Of a stretch of 64,000 nucleotides of DNA, positions 50,268 through 60,600 are shown one piece after another. The notes beneath the pieces were generated by a model that saw nothing but the letters and a program-made list of their open reading frames with translations, made no database searches and was not told the DNA's origin. The translations under genes were made by a program, and so were the position numbers. Positions within the stretch are counted from its first letter, which is position 1, and every line of letters starts with the position of its first letter. Source of the stretch: a bacterium (GTDB lineage: Bacteria > Oederibacteriota > CAKKQC01); contig CAKKQC010000027.1 in the NCBI GenBank assembly GCA_919901855.1, positions 62,001-126,000 on the forward strand. The letters run 5' to 3'.

Positions 50268-51199
50268 TAATCCGCGGCGCCTCCGCCCTCGCGCTCGTGG
50301 CGGCCCTATCGGGTTGCGCAGGGCGCATGTCCGTCATCCGCCCGTACACGGCGCATCCTACCCAGGTGCTCGAATCCGAGAACGACCTCGTCGACGTGCA
50401 GGGGGGCGTGCGGACCACGATCCGGCACATGTCGCCCGAGGAGCTGGACGACGTGTTCCGGAAGCCCGGCAAGGGCGTTACCGAGACCGGTAACCCGTTC
50501 CTCTACCGGCCGCCGCACGCGCCGATGAAGTTCACGGTCTTCCAGTTCCGGATCCGGAACGAGTCGGACTTCGACATCGTCGTCGACCCGGCCAAGATCC
50601 TGCTCCGGGACGCCGAGGGAACCGAGTTCCATCCCCTGACGGCCAAGGCGCTCACCGACTACTGGATCGGCCGGGTGGCCATCGAGCTGGGGAAGCCACG
50701 GACCTGGACCGCCCAGATGGAGTCGATCAGCCGCCGCGACATCAAGGAGAAGCTGCGGAGCGAGACGGTCTACGAGGGCGGGCTCCTGCCGACGCGGGGG
50801 GAGCACACGGGCTACATCGCGTTCAGCGGGCTGTCCGAAAAGATCCACGGCCGCTCCACCGCGATCTACCAGATCGGCGGGTTCGTCGCGGGCGCCGGCC
50901 TGGGCGCCCTGACCTCCAGACAGGTCATCCGGGCGGCCGGAGGAGAGCCGAACCGGGTATGGGTCTCGCTCGGCGCCATCGCCGGCGGGCTGCTGGGCCG
51001 CTGGATCTCGACCTGGCTCATCCCCGATCCCGACCCCCGGCTCAACCGCGTCTCCATCGTGCTCGAGGTCGTGACCCGCTCGTCCCGGTACGGCAACCCG
51101 CTCAACGTCGCCCTGTTCGAGTACAACTTCAGCCGCAGCCGTGTCGAGCGCCTCCCCAAGGGCGAGATCGACCCCTCCGAGGAGTGGCGGAACCACTAA
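50264..51199 (+). CDS. Predicted lipoprotein, unknown function
   Basis: The 311-residue protein has a lipoprotein signal ending in ALSGC (Cys at about residue 18). The mature part has a beta-rich domain with FTVFQFRIRNESDFDIVVDPAKILLRD in pattern, like DUFs that form Ig-type sandwiches around a conserved N-x-T/S, then two glycine-rich hydrophobic segments (IGGFVAGAGLGAL and SLGAIAGGLLGRWI, about 206-252) that may form a hairpin in a membrane. I do not recognise the family. It is the last gene of the rplY-pth cluster and converges on the antiporter gene with a 28-base gap. Confidence 0.7.
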   Translation: MIIRGASALALVAALSGCAGRMSVIRPYTAHPTQVLESENDLVDVQGGVRTTIRHMSPEELDDVFRKPGKGVTETGNPFLYRPPHAPMKFTVFQFRIRNESDFDIVVDPAKILLRDAEGTEFHPLTAKALTDYWIGRVAIELGKPRTWTAQMESISRRDIKEKLRSETVYEGGLLPTRGEHTGYIAFSGLSEKIHGRSTAIYQIGGFVAGAGLGALTSRQVIRAAGGEPNRVWVSLGAIAGGLLGRWISTWLIPDPDPRLNRVSIVLEVVTRSSRYGNPLNVALFEYNFSRSRVERLPKGEIDPSEEWRNH

Positions 51200-51227
51200 G
51201 GGTCGCGGACGGCCTTCTCGGACCTGC

Positions 51228-52736
51228 TCACCACCTGAAGCCCGAGCCGGGCTTGATGTCCGGATCGGCGGGGGCCACGGCGATGATCTCCTCGGGACGG
51301 GCCGGCGCCGAAACCACGGGTTTCGGCGCCGCGGGACGCGCCGTCAGCGGGGCCATCGACGGCGGCCGCGGCGGGATCGCGGGCGGCACCCAGGCCGGGG
51401 CCGGAGGAACCGGCGCGGGCGCGGGCCGTGGCGGTGGAGGCGGCGTCGGCACAGGCGTGGCCCACAAATCTTCCGCCATGACCGGCGGAGGAACCACGGG
51501 TGAGGGGGCAACCGGCAGCGGGCTCGGCGCCGCGACTGCCGGAGCCGGCCCTATCGCGGAAGAAGGCGCCGTCTCGACTGCACGCGTCGACAGCGGGAAG
51601 ACGACGGCGAAGAGCGCGACTGAGGCGAAGACGCACCCGGCGACGAGGCCGGGCAGGGCGGGGTCGCCCGGCACCCAGCGGCTCCACGCCAGCGCGCCGA
51701 GCACCCCGGCCACGAGCCCGCGCGGCATGCAGGCGTTCAGGACCGGACGCGATGCCGCGACCGGGGAGCCCTCGCCGGTCACGAGCGCGACGGCGGGGCG
51801 GCGCGCGGCCAGGGCCACGACCGCGAGTCCCGCGCCGATCGCGACGGGGCCCCAGGGGGGGCCGAGCCGGGTGCCGAGGAAGACGAAGAAGAACGCCTTG
51901 ATCAGGAACGCAAGCTGGCTGTGGTACCCGCGCACGTCCTCGCCGAGGTCGAGGACGTCGTTGAGTTTCAGCCCGCGCGAGATCGCGGGGGCGTTGCCGA
52001 GCACGAGCGCGGCCCCGAGCACGGCCATCGCGGGAACGCCCCCGGCCCGCTCGACGCCGACCGAGAGGCAGAGGAGGAGGCCGAGCGTGATCGAGTAGGC
52101 GTGGTTCGTGGCCCGGACCGTCTTCAGGAACAGGAGCCAGACCAGCCCGGCGATGATCCCGATCGCGAGGGCGGAGCCGAAGGCGCGGACGGGCCCGGGC
52201 ACCGCGAGGGCGCACGCGGCGACGATCGCGAGCGTCTCCCCCGTCGCCGACTCCAGCGAGGCGACGGAGGCGGCCTTGAGATCCACCCGGGCCCGCAGGA
52301 GCGCGGGCAGGAAGACGGTCGAGCTCGCCCCCCCCAGGATCGCGCCCAGGAGCAGGGCCCGGCGCCAGTCCCAGTCGGCCGGCAGCCAGTGCATGGTCAC
52401 GGCGAGCATGGCGACGGCGGCCACGGCCAGGACCGACGAGGCGAACGCGAGGATGCCGAGGACGGCCGCCCGGCGGTGCGGGCCCGCGAGCTCCGCGATA
52501 CGGCACCGGCTCCCGGTCTCGAAGACGACGACCGCGAGCGCGAGGGAGGCGAAGTACGGGACGGCGGGGTCGAGGGCCGAGGGCGTCGCCACCCCCAGCC
52601 AGGGCCCGAGGCAAAAGCCGCCGAGCATGAGCCAGAGCACGTCCGGGAACCCGGTCCGGCGAAACACGAGCTCGCCGAGAGCACCGACGAGGAGAATCCC
52701 GGCAGCGGAGAGCAGGAAGACGGCGACGGGGTCCAT
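51228..52736 (-). CDS. CPA-type cation:proton antiporter with a long proline-rich tail
   Basis: The first about 390 of 502 residues form 12-13 membrane helices of the Kef/NhaP-like monovalent cation:proton antiporter fold: GELVFRRTGFPDVLWLMLGGFCLGP near the start, FETGSRCRI at the second conserved loop, ILGGASSTVFLPAL and LESATGETLAI at the ion site, and AFFFVFLGTRLGPPW later. It would exchange Na+ or K+ for protons across the inner membrane. The last about 110 residues are a Pro/Ala-rich cytoplasmic tail ending in KPGSGFRW, without a known regulatory domain. It follows the PorV-like gene by 23 bases and may be in that operon. Confidence 0.82.
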   Translation of the reverse strand: MDPVAVFLLSAAGILLVGALGELVFRRTGFPDVLWLMLGGFCLGPWLGVATPSALDPAVPYFASLALAVVVFETGSRCRIAELAGPHRRAAVLGILAFASSVLAVAAVAMLAVTMHWLPADWDWRRALLLGAILGGASSTVFLPALLRARVDLKAASVASLESATGETLAIVAACALAVPGPVRAFGSALAIGIIAGLVWLLFLKTVRATNHAYSITLGLLLCLSVGVERAGGVPAMAVLGAALVLGNAPAISRGLKLNDVLDLGEDVRGYHSQLAFLIKAFFFVFLGTRLGPPWGPVAIGAGLAVVALAARRPAVALVTGEGSPVAASRPVLNACMPRGLVAGVLGALAWSRWVPGDPALPGLVAGCVFASVALFAVVFPLSTRAVETAPSSAIGPAPAVAAPSPLPVAPSPVVPPPVMAEDLWATPVPTPPPPPRPAPAPVPPAPAWVPPAIPPRPPSMAPLTARPAAPKPVVSAPARPEEIIAVAPADPDIKPGSGFRW

Positions 52737-52759
52737 GGGCTACGGGACCCGGGAGGGGA

Positions 52760-54019
52760 TCAGTAGGGGATGGTCGTGGACTGGGGCGATGCCACCGACT
52801 CGCGCGGCGGCGTCGACGCGTCCACGGTCTTCACGACGAAGAAGTAGCGGACATTGGTCTCGAGCCCGCCCACGATGATCGTCGTGGACGCCACGGGCTC
52901 GTTGTTGTACTTCGAGTAGTCGCGGTCGCCATCGCGCCGGTAGTAGACGTTGTAGCCCTGGAGGCTGGACGCCTGCGGCGCGTCCCACTTGAGCAGGACG
53001 CTCCCCTCGCCCGCCTCGGCCTGGAGGTAGGGTGGCGCGGGCGGCAGGGGGCCGGTCGGCGACACCGACCGGACCTCGCCCACGTTCGACCCCGGGATGG
53101 GCAGGCTCACGAGCGGCCAGATCTCCCAGTTGAGCGAGACGCGGTGCGTGGTGCCCAGCGCCGCGAACGGCGCGAACGCGTAGTCCACGCGCAGGGTCTC
53201 CCACCGCACGCCGATCCCGGCGGCGAACCCCACGAGCCCCGAGAGGTCCGTCTGCTTAACCGCGTATCCCGCGCGCAGGGCGAAGTACCGGCCGCCCCAG
53301 AACTCGACGCCGAAGGCGGGGTTGAACAGGTTCGCGGGTGGCAGGTACCAGTCGAGGTCGGCCGCCGCGATGAGCTGGCCGAAGTCGCTCTCGAGCCCCT
53401 TCCAGGCGATCGCGATCTTCGCCTGGATCGGCAGGGGGTCCGACTTCGACTCGAAAGCGGACACGGCGCCGAGGTTCATGATCGCCCCACCCAGGGTCAC
53501 GCCCCGGACCGGGGTGTAGAGCACGCCGGCGTCGATCGTCCCCCCCGAGGAATTGAAATCCGAGATCTTCTCGTTCAGGATCTTGGCTCCCGCGCCGATC
53601 GTGAGGTTCTCCATGAGAGTCCGCGCCCACGCGAGCCGGATCAGGAAGCTCGACGCCTTGAAGCTCGCGACGGACGTGCCCTCGATGGTACCGACATCGA
53701 GCAGGTTGATCGCGCCGCCAATCGTGCCGAGGAACGGGATCAGGTGCGCCCCCGCAACGGACCCGAAGTTAACGTCGGCGAGCCACCGGCTGTACATGAA
53801 CGAAACCTGGCTGTTCGTCAGCAGCCCGAGCCCGGCGGCGTTGTACTCGAGCGCCCCGAGGTCGTCCGCGACCGCGCCGAAGGCGCCGGCCATGCCGGCC
53901 GCCCGGGCCGAGAGGCCGATCTTGAGGAACTCGGATTGGGTGGCGCCGGCTCCGGCGTGCGCGCCGGCCGCCAGGCCCGCCGCCATCACCGCGCCCAGCA
54001 GGACGGGGAATTTCTTCAC
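52760..54019 (-). CDS. PorV/PorQ-family outer-membrane protein with fibronectin type III C-terminus
   Basis: From the GTG at 54019 the protein has 419 residues. A signal peptide (to about residue 24) is followed by a PorV/PorQ (UPF0164-like) barrel with the typical FLKIGLSARAAGMAGAFGAVADD and ALEYNAAGLG start, and a long run of barrel strands to about residue 320. A fibronectin type III domain closes the protein (about 330-415, LQAEAGEGSVLLKWDAP). PorV proteins shuttle type IX secretion substrates to the surface in Bacteroidota and relatives. Here it follows, at 7 bases, three coupled genes for proteins with FlgD-like ends, which are possible clients. Confidence 0.88.
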   Translation of the reverse strand: MKKFPVLLGAVMAAGLAAGAHAGAGATQSEFLKIGLSARAAGMAGAFGAVADDLGALEYNAAGLGLLTNSQVSFMYSRWLADVNFGSVAGAHLIPFLGTIGGAINLLDVGTIEGTSVASFKASSFLIRLAWARTLMENLTIGAGAKILNEKISDFNSSGGTIDAGVLYTPVRGVTLGGAIMNLGAVSAFESKSDPLPIQAKIAIAWKGLESDFGQLIAAADLDWYLPPANLFNPAFGVEFWGGRYFALRAGYAVKQTDLSGLVGFAAGIGVRWETLRVDYAFAPFAALGTTHRVSLNWEIWPLVSLPIPGSNVGEVRSVSPTGPLPPAPPYLQAEAGEGSVLLKWDAPQASSLQGYNVYYRRDGDRDYSKYNNEPVASTTIIVGGLETNVRYFFVVKTVDASTPPRESVASPQSTTIPY

Positions 54020-54026
54020 GGCGGGG

Positions 54027-55520
54027 TCATTGTAACACGGCCAGCTTGCGGGTGTCCTTCGACCGGTACGACTGGAACAGCAGCAGGTAGACCCCGCTCG
54101 CGAGTTTCTGCCCCGAGCGGTTCCTTCCGTCCCAGACCTCGCCGTAGACCCCCGTGGCCAGGACCTCGCTCTCGAGCGTCCGAACCAGCTCCCCCGCCAG
54201 CGTGTAGACCGCGACGGAGACGGGGCGCCCGGCGTCGTCGGGAGACACCGCGTAGCAGATCTTGAGGGGGCCGGTCCGGGGACGCCAGGGGTTGGCCGAG
54301 AACCCGCAGAACCCGGACCGGCTCGCGACGACGAAGAGCGGCCGGGCCGCCCCCGTCGCGATCGCGGGCGCTCCCGTCCAGGCCTCGGTGGCCACCGGTT
54401 CGACGAACAGCACCCCAAAGCCGGGCGGCAGGTTCGAAGGCACCGGGAACTGGAGCGTGAAGGTGCGGACCTGGCCCGGCTCGTAGCAGATCGGGAGCAG
54501 GGAATCCCCGAGCTCCCTCAGCACGAGAGTCACGGACGGACGGACCGTGCCCTGATCCTCGATCGACACGTTGAACGCGCTCTGGCACACCGGGGTCGTG
54601 CCCAGGTTCGTGACGGCCACCTGGTACATGACCAGCTCCCCCTGCACGACGCCCTCCGCGCCCGTCACCGTGTAGCTCAGCACCGGCGGCACCGGGACGG
54701 TGAAGGTCGTCGCCGTGGCGTTCGAGTAGACGGCCATCCCGTCGTTGTGGTCCGTCCCGGCGGCGGTCACGTTGACCGAAATGTCGCCCGGTCCGTCCGC
54801 GCGGTACAGCCAGGTGAACCGCGTGGCCGAGTTGTGCTCGACGGTGGCCATCATGGAGGCCGGGTTGTCCGGGCAGAGGGGCGCCAGCGGCGGACAGGCC
54901 AGCGGCGCCAAACGGCCCGACCCCGCCACCGTGATCGAGAACCGGATGACGCCGTCGGCGGACGCATCGCCGAAGTTGTAGACGTCCAGGTACACGGTCA
55001 CCGAGTCCCCGTACCGCACGGCCCCGGACGACGACGTCGTGACCGTCGCCGACAGGGCCGCGGGATTCTGGATCAGGAGCGTGACGGTGTCGACGGCCTT
55101 GGGGAACCCCGGGCCGCCGACCTCGCGGCCGATCGCGGACACGGTGAAGTCGACGGCGCCGGCGCCCGTCGCGGAGAACGTCCAGGTGAAGCTCGTCGTC
55201 ATGCCCTGGAGGAGGAACGCCTGGACCTGCGGCTGGGGCTGGGACCCCAGGACCTCGCCTGCGTTGCCGCCCGCCTCCGGCGTGACCCAGATGCAGTCCG
55301 GCGCCGGCAAGGGCAGGGTGGGATAGTAGCTGGGACACGGAAAGACGAAGTTCACCTGCGTGTCGCCGCTGTTGAAGAGCCGCGCCTCGACCGTGAAAAC
55401 CGCCCCCACGTTGACCCGGGAGACCGGCACATAGACCGTGCACGACAGCGACGGATTGCCGGCGGCCCGGGCGGCGCCGGGGGCCAGCAGGACCGCCAGG
55501 CACGCGGCGGCTATCTTCAT
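54027..55520 (-). CDS. Secreted protein with CARDB-like repeats and FlgD-like C-terminus
   Basis: The 497-residue product starts at an ATG that overlaps the previous stop (ATGA) and has a signal peptide (MKIAAACLAVLLAPGAARA). About three Ig-like repeats follow, each with a strand such as GDSVTVYLDVYNFGDASAD or GELVMYQVAVTNLG. The last about 90 residues are a FlgD-like domain: SANPWRPRTGPLKI, VAVYTLAGELVRTL, VWDGRNRSGQKLASGVYLLLF. Surface display or a sorting role for this end is inferred from other such proteins. It is one of four similar genes in a row. Confidence 0.85.
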   Translation of the reverse strand: MKIAAACLAVLLAPGAARAAGNPSLSCTVYVPVSRVNVGAVFTVEARLFNSGDTQVNFVFPCPSYYPTLPLPAPDCIWVTPEAGGNAGEVLGSQPQPQVQAFLLQGMTTSFTWTFSATGAGAVDFTVSAIGREVGGPGFPKAVDTVTLLIQNPAALSATVTTSSSGAVRYGDSVTVYLDVYNFGDASADGVIRFSITVAGSGRLAPLACPPLAPLCPDNPASMMATVEHNSATRFTWLYRADGPGDISVNVTAAGTDHNDGMAVYSNATATTFTVPVPPVLSYTVTGAEGVVQGELVMYQVAVTNLGTTPVCQSAFNVSIEDQGTVRPSVTLVLRELGDSLLPICYEPGQVRTFTLQFPVPSNLPPGFGVLFVEPVATEAWTGAPAIATGAARPLFVVASRSGFCGFSANPWRPRTGPLKICYAVSPDDAGRPVSVAVYTLAGELVRTLESEVLATGVYGEVWDGRNRSGQKLASGVYLLLFQSYRSKDTRKLAVLQ

Positions 55521-57691
55521 GGCGCCGCCACCTGGAACGGCCGGTCCTGGTGCCAAGGAGCGTCCCCGGGCCATCCCAACGGCCCGGAATCGGCCCCCGT
55601 CGTCGAAGAGAGGGCCGATGGCGGGAGCGTAACCGGGGATCCCGAAGGACCCGCGAGACGCATGAGGTAGGAACCAGGCGCCGTCCAGCGTCCCGGCCCC
55701 GAGTCTCCCCGCCACAACTCCCGGTAGCGGCCGGGCTTGACGGGGCCGAGCGGCCGCAGGACGCTGACCAGCCGGCCGGCGGGCGTGATCACCGCGACCC
55801 CGAGCTCGCCTTCCATCGTCGAGGTCCAGTCGACGAACAGCAGCGGGTCCAGGGGAGGCCGGAAGTAGTCGTCCGGCTCGACGACGTTGATCCGGGTCGT
55901 GCGGGGACGGACGTCGACCAGGGGGCGCGCGGGCAACTGGGCCGCGAACGGCACGCGCTGAGCGGTCACGACGCCCGTGGCGCTGAACAGGCCCGTGACC
56001 GAGTAGGCCGCCTTCGTGGCCGGCGGGAAGAAGGTGAACGCGAGGGTGGCGCCCGCGCCGGCCCCGAGAGCGAGGGGCGCGGGACCGGTCCGGACCAGCG
56101 GGAGCGGCACGCCCGCCGAAGCCGCGAGCTTGAGCGTCATGGTCTCCAACCGCAGGTCATCGGGCCCGCCGTTCCGGAGCACGAACCGGACGGTCGAGCT
56201 CGCCCCCTCCCAGGCCTCGCCCGGCAGGGCGAACAGCAGCAGCCGCGGCGGGGCCACGGACAGGATCCGGACCGGGTCGGAGGCGATCGTGATCCAGTCC
56301 CCCCCCCGGTCGCCCCGCCCCGTGACCTGCGCCACGATTTCCACGGGGCCCGGCTCGTCCGGCGTCAGGGCGCCGGCGAACCACGCGGTAGCACCCGCTG
56401 GAACGCCCTGGTAGAGCGGCGTGAACGGCTGGAGGGTCACGGCGCCTTCGCGCACCGTGACGAGCGGCGTCAACCCCTGGGTGGCGTTCTTCGACCGGTT
56501 CACGACGCCGATCCGGACCGGCACCCGGCTCCCGGCCAGGACCGGGGCGGTAGCGACCTCGAGCACGCAACCGAGGTCGGGCGGCGCCTGCACCGCGAGC
56601 AGGCGGGTGACCGGCGCCGCCTCGATCCGGCGGCCCGTGTCGGCCTCCCGTCCGCCGGCGGAGACGGTGAGCATGAGCGGACCCGCCTTCAGGAGCTCGA
56701 GCGTGAACGCCGCGCGCGCGGGCGGGCCCGAGGGATCGAGGGCGCTGGCCGACAGCGTCGCGGCCGCGAGCCGGGCCGCCTCCGGCGGGGACCAGCTTAA
56801 GCGCGCGCCAACCTCCCGCGCGCCCGTATCCCCCGCGACCCGGATGTCGGCGCGCACGGCGAACGTGCGTCCCACCGCCGTCGGCGCGGCGGGCGGAGGC
56901 ACGCCGAGTTCGAGCACGGCCGGCTGCCGGATCGCGACGGGTTTGGTCATCATGATCAACCCGGCCGCCGCGATCCGGAACACGGCGTCGCCCGGCCCGA
57001 CGGCGCGGAAACGCCACGTGACGCGGACCGAAGAGCCCGCCGGCAGGAGCATGTGCTCGCCGTCGAGTACCGACGCCGGCTCCACGGCCGGCCCGTCAAT
57101 CTGCGTGGCGGGAGGGGCCGCGCGGCCGATCATCTCGACGTCCGCGGCGGGGCGTCCGAAGACCGCCCACTCGGGCGCCCGGTTATGCAGGGTCAGGACG
57201 ATCTCGATCGGGTCGCCCGGCCCCGCGTGCCGCGGGGAGACGTCGAGCGTGCTGTCCAACGGGACCGGCATCAACGTGACCGGCGGCGTGAACGCGTCGA
57301 GATTCTCCGCCGCGCCCGTCACGCAGGCCAGCAGGGAGACCGTCACCCGGAACCGGACGGTTCCCTCGCGGACCGCCGTCCACCCGTACCAGCCTTCGCT
57401 CCGGCCGCCCGCGGTGCATGTGAAGGCCGGCGGCGCCACCGCTCCCGCCGGTACCACGAGCCCGGCCGGCTCCGGCACGACGTTGACCTCCATGACGTCC
57501 GCCCCGTGTCCCGCCGTCTCCTCGATCGCGACGGAGACCGTGATCGTCCGCGTGAGGTAGACGGCCGCGGGGCCGGCGCGCAAGCCGTCCGGAGCGAACC
57601 GGACCGCCAGCGCCGGAGAGGCGAGCAGCACTTGCGCCAGCAGGAACGCGGGACCCAGGAACCTCGCGAGGCCGGCGGCGGGACAAGTCAC
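55517..57691 (-). CDS. Secreted multi-Ig-repeat protein with degenerate FlgD-like region
   Basis: The GTG at 57691 overlaps the stop of the kelch protein gene (GTGA); the frame is open further but that part lies inside the kelch gene. The product has 724 residues: a signal peptide (ends near ALA, residue 29), about five Ig/CARDB-like repeats, and near the end a FlgD-like stretch (GELGVAVITPAGRLVSVL, RELWRGDSGPGRWTAPGSYLMRL). Unlike its neighbours it adds about 40 further residues after that stretch, ending in QDRPFQVAAP. So the usual terminal domain is not terminal here. It is coupled to the genes on both sides. Confidence 0.82.
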   Translation of the reverse strand: MTCPAAGLARFLGPAFLLAQVLLASPALAVRFAPDGLRAGPAAVYLTRTITVSVAIEETAGHGADVMEVNVVPEPAGLVVPAGAVAPPAFTCTAGGRSEGWYGWTAVREGTVRFRVTVSLLACVTGAAENLDAFTPPVTLMPVPLDSTLDVSPRHAGPGDPIEIVLTLHNRAPEWAVFGRPAADVEMIGRAAPPATQIDGPAVEPASVLDGEHMLLPAGSSVRVTWRFRAVGPGDAVFRIAAAGLIMMTKPVAIRQPAVLELGVPPPAAPTAVGRTFAVRADIRVAGDTGAREVGARLSWSPPEAARLAAATLSASALDPSGPPARAAFTLELLKAGPLMLTVSAGGREADTGRRIEAAPVTRLLAVQAPPDLGCVLEVATAPVLAGSRVPVRIGVVNRSKNATQGLTPLVTVREGAVTLQPFTPLYQGVPAGATAWFAGALTPDEPGPVEIVAQVTGRGDRGGDWITIASDPVRILSVAPPRLLLFALPGEAWEGASSTVRFVLRNGGPDDLRLETMTLKLAASAGVPLPLVRTGPAPLALGAGAGATLAFTFFPPATKAAYSVTGLFSATGVVTAQRVPFAAQLPARPLVDVRPRTTRINVVEPDDYFRPPLDPLLFVDWTSTMEGELGVAVITPAGRLVSVLRPLGPVKPGRYRELWRGDSGPGRWTAPGSYLMRLAGPSGSPVTLPPSALSSTTGADSGPLGWPGDAPWHQDRPFQVAAP

Positions 57692-60600
57692 TTGAGGATC
57701 GCGACCTTGGCGACCTTCGAGAAGGTCGGGCTCTCGATGCGCGCCAGATACACGCCGCTGGCGCAGCGCTGCCCCGCGTCGTTCCGCCCGTCCCAAGGCA
57801 CGCTCTTCTCCTCGATGACCGCCGGCTTGTCGACCAGCGTGCGCACGAGGTCGCCCGTGATCGTGTAGATCCGGAGCGTGGTCCGGCCGCCCTGCCGCCC
57901 CGGGTCGGCGATCTGGTAGCTCAGGACCGCCATCTCCTTCAGGATCTTCGCCGGGTTGTTCTCCACCACGAGCTTGTTCTGGAGCGAGATGAGCCGCGTG
58001 GTGACGGCGCCGCCGGTGTCGACCGCGGGGAACGGCAGGCCGGTGGCCGCGTCCATGGCCACGAACTGGCTGCCCTGGGCCACCCGGATCTCGACCGGCC
58101 CGCTTTCCGCGTTCCGGTGCGCCACCACCGTCACGTCGATCGTCCGGCATTCGCCGGACTGGAGCAGCACCGGCGGGGGCGGAAGCACGTCGTACTGGTC
58201 CGTGACTTTCGCCCCCGTGGCCGCGAGGAAGAACTGGAACGCCGGCTCGCCGCTCTGGAGGCTCGCGGGCGTATCGCCCGGATTGCACACCTTGACCTGC
58301 ACCGGGAACTCCTGCCCAGGGGCGATCTGGTTCGGCACCCCGACCAGCGAGAGGCCCATCGGGAACCTCGCCCGGATCTGCGCGCAGGTGGTCCAGCCGT
58401 CGCAGTACAGGGTCACCCCGGTCGCGTTGTCGTTGCCGAAGGCCTCGACGTGCACCTGCAGGCATCCGAGCCCGGCGGGCGCGTACCGCCAGACCGCCGT
58501 GCCGGACGCCAGCGTCCCGAGCGGGGTCGGCGGCTGGATGGGCATCCCGGGCTCGAGGATCGCGGACCCGGACACGCAGGACCCGACCGGGATGCAGGTG
58601 CGCAGCGCCGGCGGCGCTCCGCTCAACGACACGGCCACGTTCCCGACCGGAATATCGCCGAAGTTCGAAAGGTCCATGGAGACGTTCAGGCACCCGGACC
58701 CCGTCACCCGGTCGCATCCGGATTCCGGGGGGCACCCGGTGCACGAGACGGACATGGTGACGACGGGCGTCGCCTGCGGTGGCCCGCACGCGAGCTGGGC
58801 GCTGCTCGCAATCTTGATCACCGGAGTCTGGCACGTCGTCATCTTCCAGGTGCCGCAGCCGGCGTCCCAGCCCATCGCGGTCGCGGTGAAGACGACCTTG
58901 CCCTTGCTCAACGTCTGGAACTGCCAGGTGAAGGTCTGGTTCGACGCGAACGGTGGGGGGGAAGTGCAGGCGTTGCTCCCCGTGTAGACGGCGGGCGGAG
59001 CCGGCACGGGCCCGACGGCAGGCCCCACCGCGGCTCCCAGGAACGTCGTGGGCCAGGTCCCGACCCCGAAAGTCGTGAGGTCGTCGCCGCCCTCGTTCGA
59101 CACGCTGAAGTACACGGTGATCGTCTGCCCGACCGAGCATTCCATCTTGTCGGTCCAGATTGAACACGACAGGTACGCCGGCTGGGTGATCGTCACGGCC
59201 GGGGCCGTGCCGCCCCAGTCGGCCCCGTCCGCCGGGTTGATGACGCCGAGCGTCTTGCAGTTGACCGTGTAGCCCTCGACCATGCGGTAGGTCTTGGAGA
59301 AGCACCCGAAGCTGAGCACGCCCCCGGGCGTCGGCGGACAGCTCGCGTCCATGTACCACGTCACGAGCTGGGTCCCGTTCGCCGGAATCGTGAAGGGCAG
59401 GGGCGGCTGGGGACTCGCGAATGCCGGGTACGGCGCCGGCGCGTTCGCGTACGGGTTGGCGTACCCGATCGGGAAGCTGTCCGGGAAGTTGTTGTCGCAG
59501 AACTGGGTGACGACGGCGCAGTAGATCGAGCTCGTGTTCCTGATGCCGAGCTGGACCAGCACAGTCTGCCCGTTGTCGTTGCACGACACGGGCGGGCCCG
59601 CCGTGAAGAGGCTCGTCGAGAAGGACCCGGGGATGATAACGAACATGCGGCCAGTCGGGTAGAACCCGTCCGTCGAGTTGCAGTAGGTGGGCTGGGCCGT
59701 GCCCTTGCGGCACGCGATCTGGCAGGGCGGCGGCACGGACTTGAAGTCGAGCCCCGCCTGGACCCGGACCTCCCCCGGCACGTCGGCCGAATACACCCAC
59801 GACAGCGTCCGCGTCTGCCCCGCGTTCCACGCGAGCGGCGGCGGCGCCGGCGAGCTCGTCCAGCTCACGGACCCCCCGAACGAGGACGTGGACAGGTAGA
59901 ACGACGCCGCGGCGTCCAGGATGAAATCCCGGTTCTCCGTGTTCGTGGCGTACAGGTTCATCGTGAACGAGCCCAGGGGCGCCGTGGACGGAATGTCGAA
60001 CGTGAGGAACCGGGTTCCCGGAGTCGTGCCCAGGGGCACCGCGTCGAAAGGGCGGAACGGCACGTCCGAAACCTCGACCGACTGCGTCGCAGCGGCGCCG
60101 CGCGCGGCGGCGGTGAAGGTGGCCACGTTCCCGATCACGGACGGCGCGCAGGAGTCGAGCGTCCCGCCCGGCGTGCGCGTGAACGCCCACACCACGGTCG
60201 CGCTCTGCCCGGGCGCCAGCAGGAGGGCCGCGGACGGCGTCGGGCCCTGGATCATCATGAAGGCCGTGGCATCGAAACCGCCCACGGCGATGTCGGGCTG
60301 GACGTCGAACGTGTAGAGCGTGCTCGTGTTCGTGAAGATGAACGTGGCGTCGATCGATTCCTGGCCCATGTAGTAGTAGTACCCGGCCGCGCCGCCGGCC
60401 GTGGTGCCCATCGGCACGGCGAGCAGGGGGCCGGCCGGCCCGTCGGGGTCCACCCACGCGGTCGCCGTGATGCGCAGGGGCGCGGGCTGGACGTATATCC
60501 ACGGGGTCTCGGACTTCGCGCCCTGGATGAGCACGTCCCAGTACGCCGTCCCGGACCCGGTGCCGCCGGTCGAACATCCCCCGAAGCCGGGGAAGAACGC

